6,046 nt of DNA from Puniceicoccales bacterium (lineage in GTDB: Bacteria > Verrucomicrobiota > Verrucomicrobiia > Opitutales > UBA953): contig JAITIB010000108.1 in NCBI GenBank assembly GCA_031279675.1, positions 1-6,046 on the forward strand, in the 5' to 3' direction. The translations under genes were made by a program, and so were the position numbers. Below are positions 1 to 5,885 of the stretch, piece by piece. The notes beneath the pieces are model-generated. The model was not told the DNA's origin, made no database searches, and saw nothing but the letters and a program-made list of their open reading frames with translations. How positions within the stretch are numbered: the first letter of the stretch is position 1; each line of letters starts with the position of its first letter.

Positions 1-1
1 C

Positions 2-100
2 CCATGCTTCTTCGCCATCCTCGACCTGCTCGCCGCCATTTACATAATGGCGCTGACCCTCGCCGCGCGAACCCACCCCGACACCCCCGCCAGCGCATAG
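2..100 (+). CDS. C-terminal end of a membrane protein (5' end outside window)
   Basis: The frame enters from the left edge and codes for 32 residues before TAG at 98-100. The first two thirds form one hydrophobic stretch (FFAILDLLAAIYIMALTLAA), which reads as a transmembrane helix, followed by a short polar tail (RTHPDTPASA). About 27 of 32 codons end in G or C, as in the clear genes of the window, which supports real coding. The fragment is too short to name a family. The same frame stays open after the TAG with similar codon use (see the next entry), so 98-100 may not be the ancestral stop. An internal ATG at 47-49 is not a convincing start because it would split the helix. Confidence 0.6.
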   Translation, partial: PCFFAILDLLAAIYIMALTLAARTHPDTPASA

Positions 101-181
101 TTCGACGACTCCCTCTGGCGCATGATGCTGGCGCAAACCAAGGACCTCGAAACTGCGCGCACCCGAAATCCTCCGGAATGA
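101..181 (+). other. In-frame open continuation after the TAG of the upstream gene
   Basis: Directly after TAG 98-100, the same frame reads 26 more codons to TGA at 179-181 (it begins FDDSLWRMMLAQTKDLETAR). The first 11 of these codons all end in G or C, matching the gene upstream and unlike the non-coding DNA that follows. I read this as a possible former C-terminal tail cut off by a nonsense change (for example CAG to TAG) or a sequencing error. Chance openness is possible over such a short stretch in GC-rich DNA. Confidence 0.35.
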
Positions 182-397
182 ATCACCATCCAAATCGCCA
201 ACGCCACTCCTGTCCCCTGCACAGCAATCACGAAATTGCCCGAAAAATGGACTTCGATTATTTTTCAAAAAAGATCTTGCAAAGCAAAGGGGCGCGATTT
301 TTTGACATTCGCACCATGAGAAAAACACCACCACCCCGAAACTTCACTTACGCCACACCGCGTGCGGCCCAATAACACTGTCCGGGAAACGCCTTCG
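182..397. other. Intergenic region with no recognised gene
   Basis: About 215 bases between the left-edge gene and the AT-rich membrane-protein gene. The middle (roughly 240-310) is AT-rich and should hold the promoter of the downstream gene. A TTGACA hexamer lies at 302-307, but no fitting -10 box follows at the normal spacing. An open frame covers 178-375, starting with an ATG that overlaps the TGA at 179-181. Its predicted peptide is rich in His, Arg and Pro and has no coding-like codon bias, so I do not call it a gene. Confidence 0.4.
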
Positions 398-877
398 ATG
401 AAACTCATACAGAAAAAACTTTGTTCTGCAACGTGCGAATTTGTTCTCAATGACACAATTCTGACAGTGACCACTCGATCTTTTTTTCGTTCAAGCGGAT
501 GCGAAATTCAGCTTAATGAGCTTAGCCCCGAGGTGTCTTTTTATAAAAACATCCCAATTTTCTGGTTTTTATTAAGCGCCATTGCTCTTTTCTTGAGCAT
601 ATTTTTTATTGTCTGCATTTGGGTCTCAAGAGGCCGTGATCTCTCATCTGCGTTAATGTCTGCCACAATGGTTTTATTCCTTGGCGGGGGACTTGCTTTT
701 CTCTCGGGGCGTGAAGCCTTAAGACGAAACGTGAATTATATTATTTTTCATTGGAAAAACGCTGGGCATCCAGCTGTCTGTTTGAGGAAGAATATACCAT
801 CAGAAATCCACGTGAAAGAATTTGTCGAAATCATAAAAGAGAAGATTTGTTCATTTCAAACAAAACAAGAAACATGA
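398..877 (+). CDS. Small two-helix membrane protein, function unknown
   Basis: 159 residues. A soluble N-terminal part (1-50) with alternating hydrophobic residues looks like beta-strands (VLNDTILTVTTRSFF, then CEIQLNELSPE). It is followed by a transmembrane hairpin (about 52-76 and 84-104) and a C-terminal part ending in an amphipathic helix (HVKEFVEIIKEKI, 138-150). A strand-helix layout split by a helix hairpin recalls small membrane proteins with PH-like domains, but I see no defining motif and assign no family. I chose the ATG at 398 because a GGGA lies about 10 bases upstream. An in-frame ATG at 362 would add 12 residues of uncharacteristic sequence. The gene is markedly AT-richer than all its neighbours, with many AAA, TTT and ATT codons, which suggests acquisition from elsewhere or little selection on codon use. 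It stands alone and converges on the AEC transporter gene. Confidence 0.75.
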   Translation: MKLIQKKLCSATCEFVLNDTILTVTTRSFFRSSGCEIQLNELSPEVSFYKNIPIFWFLLSAIALFLSIFFIVCIWVSRGRDLSSALMSATMVLFLGGGLAFLSGREALRRNVNYIIFHWKNAGHPAVCLRKNIPSEIHVKEFVEIIKEKICSFQTKQET

Positions 878-986
878 CAGGGCGATAACGCAATGCGGTT
901 GTTAGCACCGAGGTATTCGAAGAACATTTTTCACAATCCAATCCAGAATTCTCTCACGGCGCATATTTTTGCCATGGCAGATGAGT

Positions 987-1940
987 TCAGTGCGCGGACA
1001 TCCAGCGGGCAAGCAAGTCCAGCCACAATGGCAGTGAAACCACGCCGCATAAGGAGCTCCACAGGGCGACGCGCAATGCCAGCCGTGAGTCCCCGCCGAA
1101 ATGCTGCGCCACGACGATGGAGAAAATTCCCGCCGGCATCGCCGCTTGCAATGCCAGGATTGCCCCCAGCGGACTTGGCAACGCCACCCAGGCCACCGGT
1201 GCCAGCATCACCAGCGGGATCACTCCGTTGCGCAGCACACATGCGCCCAGCGCCACCCGCCAGCCTCCGCGCCAGGCCCCTTCGCGCAACAACACCGGCA
1301 TTGCCATCCCCACCATCAAGATTCCCACCGGGATTGCGCACGCGCCCAGCATCGCAAACAGCGCTCGCGACCACTCCGGCATCAGGCTCGATGTTCCGGA
1401 CACGTTCAGCCCCAGTGCGAACAGGCTTCCCACTGTCATCGGGTTTGCGAGCCTCCGCCAGGTCTCCTTGGAGAAGCGTCCTGTCAGCACCATCAATCCC
1501 ACCGACCAAATCCCCAGCTCAACGCCTGCGTTGAACAGCAACATCACCCCGACCGCCTCCGCGCCGATCAGCACCTGGCAAAGCGGAATCGCCACGTAGC
1601 CGTAATTGTAGATTGATGCGCAATATGCGAATGTGCGCCGCTCCACGCCGTGGCGCAATCCGAGCAGGGGCGCCGCCATCCACGCCACGACCAAGCCTGC
1701 TGCAATGGACAAAAAGCCCGCCCCAAGCGTCCACGCTGCCAGGAACCCGGACGCGAGCGCCGCGTTGTGCGGCACCCTGTCGAGCACAAGGCAAGGGAGG
1801 AACAGCCACAGTGCGATGCGCATCAGTCCCGTCTGCGTCTCCGTGCCGACAATGTTCCATTTTCGCAATGCGAACCCCGCGCCGGCAATCGCCAGCACGG
1901 GCATCACGGCATTGAAAACACTTGCGGACGAACCTGTCAT
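987..1940 (-). CDS. AEC family (auxin efflux carrier type) membrane transporter
   Basis: 317 residues, the usual length for bacterial members of the Mem_trans family. They are inner-membrane carriers, several of which move organic acids such as malate; the substrate here cannot be read from sequence. By eye there are about ten hydrophobic segments in two halves (roughly 8-24, 39-56, 66-90, 103-122, 127-150, then 166-181, 193-215, 228-250, 255-280, 288-312). The family's broken-helix signature is clear at 111-120 (YNYGYVAIPL). The second-half counterpart is the PAGIFSIVVAQHFGGD stretch at 269-284. I chose the start at 1940 (MTGSSASVFNAVMPVLAI), which places the first helix at the N-terminus as usual. 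The frame stays open to an ATG at 2072, but that would overlap the ATPase gene and add 44 residues of non-membrane sequence. It begins 19 bases after the ATPase stop with no clear ribosome binding site, so the two are probably one transcript with coupled translation. Confidence 0.9.
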   Translation of the reverse strand: MTGSSASVFNAVMPVLAIAGAGFALRKWNIVGTETQTGLMRIALWLFLPCLVLDRVPHNAALASGFLAAWTLGAGFLSIAAGLVVAWMAAPLLGLRHGVERRTFAYCASIYNYGYVAIPLCQVLIGAEAVGVMLLFNAGVELGIWSVGLMVLTGRFSKETWRRLANPMTVGSLFALGLNVSGTSSLMPEWSRALFAMLGACAIPVGILMVGMAMPVLLREGAWRGGWRVALGACVLRNGVIPLVMLAPVAWVALPSPLGAILALQAAMPAGIFSIVVAQHFGGDSRLALRVALWSSLCGVVSLPLWLDLLARWMSAH

Positions 1941-1959
1941 CGGGAACGGGGCCGGGGGT

Positions 1960-3990
1960 TCAAGCCGTGGGGAACTCTCCGTTCCGGTGGCGTCGGAGCC
2001 CCTTTTCCGTCCGGTTTGGGGACAGCAGCAAGCGCAGGCTGTTGAGGCAAACAAGCACCGTCGAGCCTTCATGCGCGAGCACGCCCGCCGACAGGGGCAC
2101 CTCCATGCCCGCGCTTACCAGAACCATCACTATGATCGTCCCCAGCGATATTCCCAGATTTTGGCGGATGATCTTGCGCGCCCGGACACTCAAATCCAGC
2201 GCGTCCAGGAAGTGGTCGATGCGATCGTTCATCAAAACGATGTCGCATTGTTCAATGGCCGCGTCGGACCCGTGCGCGCCCATGCCGACCGACACGTGGG
2301 CCGCCGCCAGACACGGGGCATCGTTCAAGCCATCGCCCACCATTGCCACCCGGTGCCCTCCGTCGCCCAGCTCGCGCACGCGGGCCACTTTTTCCGCCGG
2401 TGTCAATCCCGACGCGATTTCCTGAAGCCCGAGTTTTATGCCCACATCCTGCGCCACCTCGCGGCGGTCCCCCGTCAGCATGACCGTGCGGACCCCTCGG
2501 CCTTTTAACGCCGCCAGCACTGGAGCCGACTCGCCGCGCAATTGGTCGCGCAACAGGATGCGCCCGCACGAGGCGCCCGATCTTACCCAAACCTCCGAGT
2601 ATTCGGGCGCCACGGGTGTCTCGCAGTCCGCGCTGGTGAGGCAACCCGGACAATCCGCCGACACCATGACGAATTCACGACGCCCCAGGACGCATCCTGC
2701 TCCGTTCACCACCCCCTCCACTCCGAGTCCGGCGGTGTTTTGGAACTGTTCCGCGACACCCTCCGCCACGATCCCGCTGTGTTTCCCATGCGCAACGATG
2801 GCGCGCGCGATGGGATGGCTGGCATTTGCCTCCAAGGCCATGGCCAAAGCGAGGATCTTTGCCTCGTTCCCCCGGGGAAAGCTCTCCACGCGGTCCACGG
2901 CCAGCTCGCCCGTGGTAAGCGTCCCGGTCTTGTCCAGCGCAACGCAATCCACCTCCGCAAGCCGTTCAAGCGCCGCGCCCCCCCGGAACAAAATCCCGTT
3001 GCGCGCCCCCCGCGCAATGGCCGCCAGAATCGCCGACGGCACCGAGAGCACCAGCGCGCAGGGACTGGCGACGACAATCAGCGTCATCGCACGGTAAAAT
3101 GCCGATGCCACCATGGGCGTGTTGACAAAGGGCGGCAGCCCGAATCCGAGCCACCACACGATGAACATCACTGCCGCTCCCCCCAGAATGCACACCGTGT
3201 AGCCCGTCCCAAACCTGTCGGTGAAGCGCTGCGCGGGCGCCTTGCGCATTTGCGCCTCGCGGATAAGCCGGATGATTTTTTGCAATGAGCTCTCCGTTGC
3301 CGTCCGTGTCACGCGCACGCGCACCGCCCCCCACAAGTTCAGCGTTCCCGCGGACACCGCCGCGCCGCGCCGTTTCGCCACCGGCAACGACTCGCCCGTC
3401 AGTCCCGATTCGTCCGCCTCCGTTTCCCCGGCCTCCACCTCGCCATCCACGGCAAACATGTCGCCGGGGCGGACAACCAGAAGATCACCCGCCACCACAG
3501 CGGACACCGCCACCGTCTCCTCGCCCCCCGTCGCGTCAAGCCGGGTCGCCGTCTCCGGTTGCGCCTTGAAGAGCGAGTCAATGGCGCGTTTCGTCCTGTG
3601 CATCGCGAACGCCTCCAGCGCGCCCGCCGAGGAGAACAATAACAACAGCAACGCCCCCTCGCCCCATGCTCCAATGCTTGCCGCGCCCACCGCCACCATC
3701 AGCATCAGGAAGTGAATATCCACCACACCATGCGGCACATTCTTGAGCGAATCCCCCAGCGCGTCCCAACCCCCGCACACCATCGCCAGCACAAAACAAG
3801 CGATTCCCGCCCGCGTCGGCACGCCTTCCACCGCGAACGCCGCCCAGCCCAGCGCCGCAAAGACCGCGCACCCAGCCGCCATTGCCGCCAGCGTGCGCCA
3901 GTCCTCGCCTTCCCCATGCCCGTGCGAATGTCCGCGGTCATGCGTGCGCGCATGTCCACGCGAGTGCGGGGGAGAATGGTGCGAACTCAT
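1960..3990 (-). CDS. P1B-4-type heavy-metal exporting ATPase with His-rich N-terminus
   Basis: 676 residues; pumps divalent metal ions out of the cytoplasm using ATP. The actuator loop has TGES (198-201). The ion-path helix carries SPC (309-311) instead of the CPC of Cu/Zn/Cd pumps. The phosphorylated Asp is D353 in DKTGT. The nucleotide-binding domain has the HP motif (392-393), and the hinge has TGD (506-508) and GDGLNDAP (552-559). The last helix contains HEGST (640-644). SPC plus HEGxT marks the P1B-4 group (CoaT, CtpD, PfeT relatives), whose known substrates are Co2+, Fe2+ and sometimes Zn2+ or Ni2+; which applies here is unknown. There is no N-terminal HMA domain. Instead residues 1-27 hold eight His, a likely soft metal-binding tail. 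Unusual: Cys447, Cys450 and Cys456 cluster in the nucleotide-binding domain. Eight hydrophobic segments are visible. The start at 3990 keeps the His-rich tail, and there is no clear ribosome binding site. It heads a pair with the AEC gene. Confidence 0.95.
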   Translation of the reverse strand: MSSHHSPPHSRGHARTHDRGHSHGHGEGEDWRTLAAMAAGCAVFAALGWAAFAVEGVPTRAGIACFVLAMVCGGWDALGDSLKNVPHGVVDIHFLMLMVAVGAASIGAWGEGALLLLLFSSAGALEAFAMHRTKRAIDSLFKAQPETATRLDATGGEETVAVSAVVAGDLLVVRPGDMFAVDGEVEAGETEADESGLTGESLPVAKRRGAAVSAGTLNLWGAVRVRVTRTATESSLQKIIRLIREAQMRKAPAQRFTDRFGTGYTVCILGGAAVMFIVWWLGFGLPPFVNTPMVASAFYRAMTLIVVASPCALVLSVPSAILAAIARGARNGILFRGGAALERLAEVDCVALDKTGTLTTGELAVDRVESFPRGNEAKILALAMALEANASHPIARAIVAHGKHSGIVAEGVAEQFQNTAGLGVEGVVNGAGCVLGRREFVMVSADCPGCLTSADCETPVAPEYSEVWVRSGASCGRILLRDQLRGESAPVLAALKGRGVRTVMLTGDRREVAQDVGIKLGLQEIASGLTPAEKVARVRELGDGGHRVAMVGDGLNDAPCLAAAHVSVGMGAHGSDAAIEQCDIVLMNDRIDHFLDALDLSVRARKIIRQNLGISLGTIIVMVLVSAGMEVPLSAGVLAHEGSTVLVCLNSLRLLLSPNRTEKGLRRHRNGEFPTA

Positions 3991-4120
3991 GGCCGGCGAA
4001 GATCATCACCCATCCGGGAAAGTCAAACACACCCGCCCCGCTTTCCCCGCGCCACCTCCCCGGGCGCGGGAGGCTCCCTTCTTGACAATGCGGCCCTTTT
4101 TCTCTTCCGGTCTGCGCACC
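3991..4120. promoter_or_regulatory. Divergent intergenic region between metal ATPase and acidic-protein genes
   Basis: 130 bases separate the two divergent start codons, so promoters for both directions should lie here. I could not identify a convincing -35/-10 pair on either strand. AGTCAA at 4021-4026 reads TTGACT on the minus strand and TTGACA lies at 4082-4087 on the plus strand, but neither has a good -10 partner. The most visible structure is the inverted repeat listed separately. Confidence 0.45.
4055..4073. repeat. Inverted repeat CCTCCC-N7-GGGAGG in the divergent promoter region
   Basis: CCTCCC (4055-4060) and GGGAGG (4068-4073) are perfect inverted copies with a 7-base spacer (CGGGCGC). 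The position, 65-83 bases before the ATPase start and 48-66 before the acidic-protein start, fits an operator for a dimeric regulator or a stable hairpin in a leader RNA. In GC-rich DNA a 6-bp inverted repeat can occur by chance, and no regulator gene is present in the window. No U-run follows, so it is not a terminator. Confidence 0.3.
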
Positions 4121-4891
4121 ATGGCGAAACCTTCGACAAATCTCCTCTGGTGTGTCATCCAACTTGGCAAAGACCGCAACTGGTGGGTGGGCAAAATCAG
4201 CGACGATGTCAACTGGGACACCGACGCCCTTCCCGTTGTGGACCCCAAGCAGCTTGCCTACATCCTCGACTTGCTGGATCCGCTGCGCGAATACGGACTC
4301 TCCACTGACATTGTGGAGTCCGCATTCATCCCCTTTCAGGCACAGGCCCTCAATCCCGACAGCACCGCCCGCATTGTCCGTGTGAACGAATCGTTCTTTG
4401 AATCCGACGAGGTGCTTTTTGCGCTCCCCGATGTCGTGGACGAGGAAAAGGGGCCTTACGCCGAGTTCATTGACCATATCACGAAACTGCGCGTCAAGTT
4501 CCTCAACGACAACATTGAGTTCGAGCACAAGCTTACCACCGACGAGCTTGAGGACCAGGTGCGTGAAACGCAGAACCACGCCCTTGCCGACAACGGGCCC
4601 CTGCACGCCTTTCAGGAAATCACCGACATCCTCGAATTTGTCCCGGAGGGTTATGAACTTTCCGTTGACGAGGACGTCACCGCCGGTCTCGGCACCGAGG
4701 AGGAGGAGGAGGACATTGATGTGGGCGAGGGCTTCGACCTCGACACCGACGAGAAAATCGAGGAGGACGACACCATGCGTTGGGACGAGGAGCCGGAAGA
4801 AAACGAACCCAAGCAAGCTCGCGACCTTGGGATGGATCCGCTTGATGACGAGGAGGAGGAGGAAGACGAGCGCCCGTCCCTCCACCACTGA
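4121..4891 (+). CDS. Protein of unknown function with strongly acidic C-terminal tail
   Basis: 256 residues, family not recognised. Residues about 1-180 look like a folded soluble domain with mixed helix and strand, including a Trp-rich start (NLLWCVIQLGKDRNWWVG, 7-24) and well-spaced hydrophobic residues. From about 183 to 250 the chain is low in complexity and roughly half Asp or Glu (36 of 68), with two Glu runs (193-197 and 244-248), ending in RPSLHH. There is no signal peptide or membrane helix, so it is probably cytoplasmic. The ATG at 4121 is preferred because it precedes the first ordered sequence. An in-frame ATG at 4088 would add 11 residues, and an even longer frame runs back over the ATPase start. 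No good ribosome binding site precedes either. It lies 31 bases before trxB on the same strand, so the two are likely co-transcribed. Acidic tails can bind metal ions or basic partners, but the role here is unknown. Confidence 0.75.
   Translation: MAKPSTNLLWCVIQLGKDRNWWVGKISDDVNWDTDALPVVDPKQLAYILDLLDPLREYGLSTDIVESAFIPFQAQALNPDSTARIVRVNESFFESDEVLFALPDVVDEEKGPYAEFIDHITKLRVKFLNDNIEFEHKLTTDELEDQVRETQNHALADNGPLHAFQEITDILEFVPEGYELSVDEDVTAGLGTEEEEEDIDVGEGFDLDTDEKIEEDDTMRWDEEPEENEPKQARDLGMDPLDDEEEEEDERPSLHH
4697..4864 (+). repeat. GAG trinucleotide runs coding for Glu tracts
   Basis: Five GAG codons in a row at 4697-4711 and GAG x4 plus GAA at 4850-4864, both in the Glu frame of the acidic-tail gene. 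Further GAG and GAC codons lie between them. Short perfect runs of this kind can gain or lose repeat units without shifting the frame, so tail length may differ between strains. Confidence 0.6.
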
Positions 4892-4922
4892 GACCGTTTC
4901 ATCGTCCGCCTCAATTTTCGCG

Positions 4923-5867
4923 ATGGAAAACATCATCATCCTTGGCACCGGTTGCGCCGGACTTACCGCGGCAATCTACGCGGCCCGCGCCGGGCTCCGC
5001 CCGCTCGTCCTTGAGGGAAATCTCCCCGGGGGCCAGCTTACCACCACCACCGAGGTCGAAAACTATCCCGGTTATCCCGAGGGTATCGACGGCTACACGC
5101 TCACCGACAACATGCGCCGCCAGGCGGCACGATTCGGGGCGCGTTATGTGAGCGCCACCGCCTCGCGTCTGTCCGTCACCCCCGGAAGTGGCGTCAAGCA
5201 ACTCCACACCGCGGGCGCGGATGGCGCGTGTTACGAAACCCATGCCCTTGTCATTGCCACTGGCACAACCCCGCGCCTGCTTGGCATTCCGGGCGAGAGG
5301 GAGCACTTCGGGGGCAACGGCGTCTCGACCTGCGCGACATGTGACGGCGCTTTTTATGAGGGCATGGACGTCGTGGTCGTCGGGGGTGGTGACAGTGCGT
5401 GCGAGGAAGCGCTTTTTCTGACGCGTTTTGCCTCCCGCGTCCACCTTGTCCACCGGCGGGACACTTTGCGCGCGAGCGAAATCATGGCCCGTCGTGTGCG
5501 CGGGCACGCCGGAATTGCCACGCACTGGAATCACCTGCCTGTTGAGGTCCGTGGCGACGCCACCGGGAAAGTCCGCGCCCTTGCGGCGAAAAACAGAACC
5601 ACCGGCGATGTGGTGGAAATCCCCTGCAAGGGTTTGTTTGTCGCCATTGGGCACGAGCCCAACACCCATGCCTTTGAGGGCGTGCTTGATCGCGATGCCA
5701 ACGGTTACCTTGTCCCAACGGGTTCCGGTGGCGTCGGCACGCGCGTTGGCGGCGTGTTCGTTGCCGGCAACTGCGCCGATCCCGTTTACCAGCAGGCCAT
5801 TGCCGCCGCCGGCATGGGCTGCCGGGCCGCCATTGAGGCCGAGCGCTGGTTGCGCGAAAACGCCTGA
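4923..5867 (+). CDS. trxB: Thioredoxin reductase (NADPH, FAD)
   Basis: 314 residues, normal length for the low-molecular-weight bacterial enzyme. It passes electrons from NADPH through FAD and a Cys pair to thioredoxin in the cytoplasm, keeping protein thiols reduced. The N-terminal FAD Rossmann motif is at 8-13 (GTGCAG, where GSGPAG is usual) and is followed by LTAAIYAARA. The redox-active pair is CATC (Cys137 and Cys140). The NADPH fold has GGGDSA (154-159), and HRR (177-179) suits the 2'-phosphate of NADPH. The second FAD segment reads AGNCAD then YQQA (281-292), where AGDVxD and YRQA are typical, so the ribityl-binding Asp is Asn and the Arg is Gln. All catalytic cysteines are intact. The start at 4923 gives the standard N-terminus (MENIIILGTG). 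It follows the acidic-protein gene by 31 bases. Its TGA stop abuts an insertion sequence, and the protein ends four residues after AERWL, short but within the family's range. Confidence 0.95.
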   Translation: MENIIILGTGCAGLTAAIYAARAGLRPLVLEGNLPGGQLTTTTEVENYPGYPEGIDGYTLTDNMRRQAARFGARYVSATASRLSVTPGSGVKQLHTAGADGACYETHALVIATGTTPRLLGIPGEREHFGGNGVSTCATCDGAFYEGMDVVVVGGGDSACEEALFLTRFASRVHLVHRRDTLRASEIMARRVRGHAGIATHWNHLPVEVRGDATGKVRALAAKNRTTGDVVEIPCKGLFVAIGHEPNTHAFEGVLDRDANGYLVPTGSGGVGTRVGGVFVAGNCADPVYQQAIAAAGMGCRAAIEAERWLRENA

Positions 5868-5885
5868 GAGCCTGTTCAATATCTT
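5868..5885. repeat. Putative terminal inverted repeat of the insertion sequence
   Basis: GAGCCTGTTCAATATCTT is the presumed outer end of the IS. The GAGCCTGTT start is characteristic of many IS5-type ends. The partner repeat lies outside the window, so the inner limit of the repeat is a guess. Confidence 0.45.

Noticed and set aside
242..266. GAAAAAT ... ATTTTTC inverted repeat, possible terminator of the left-edge gene
   Set aside because: Seven nearly all A-T pairs around an 11-base loop make a weak stem; likely chance in an AT-rich stretch.
302..307. TTGACA as a -35 box for the AT-rich gene
   Set aside because: No -10-like hexamer at 16-18 bases downstream; an isolated hexamer is weak evidence.
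178..375. Open frame with an ATG overlapping the TGA at 179-181
   Set aside because: The predicted peptide is low in complexity (His, Arg, Pro) with no coding-like third-base bias and no recognisable domain.
882..907. Hairpin-like sequence after the AT-rich gene, with a GTTAGC that recalls integron attC cores
   Set aside because: The stem is short and interrupted, no U-run follows, and neither arm fits the attC core consensus; no integrase is present.
970..979. Perfect 10-base palindrome TGCCATGGCA just after the AEC stop codon
   Set aside because: It has no loop and no T-run on the transcribed strand, so it is a poor terminator; no other copy was noticed.
1941..2072. Longer N-terminus of the AEC transporter starting at 2072
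   Set aside because: The added 44 residues are not membrane-like and would overlap the conserved C-terminal coding of the ATPase.
931..2508. Long open frames opposite the AEC and ATPase genes
   Set aside because: They follow from high GC and codon bias of the true minus-strand genes; their products are Pro/Arg/His/Ala-rich with no domains.
3998..4026. Minus-strand promoter for the ATPase using TTGACT at 4026-4021
   Set aside because: The matching -10 position has at most three of six consensus bases, and transcription would start almost at the start codon.
4398..4922. Upstream extension of the trxB frame as a longer fusion protein
   Set aside because: The extension is a Ser/Thr/Arg-rich shadow of the acidic-protein gene in another frame; the family N-terminus begins at 4923.
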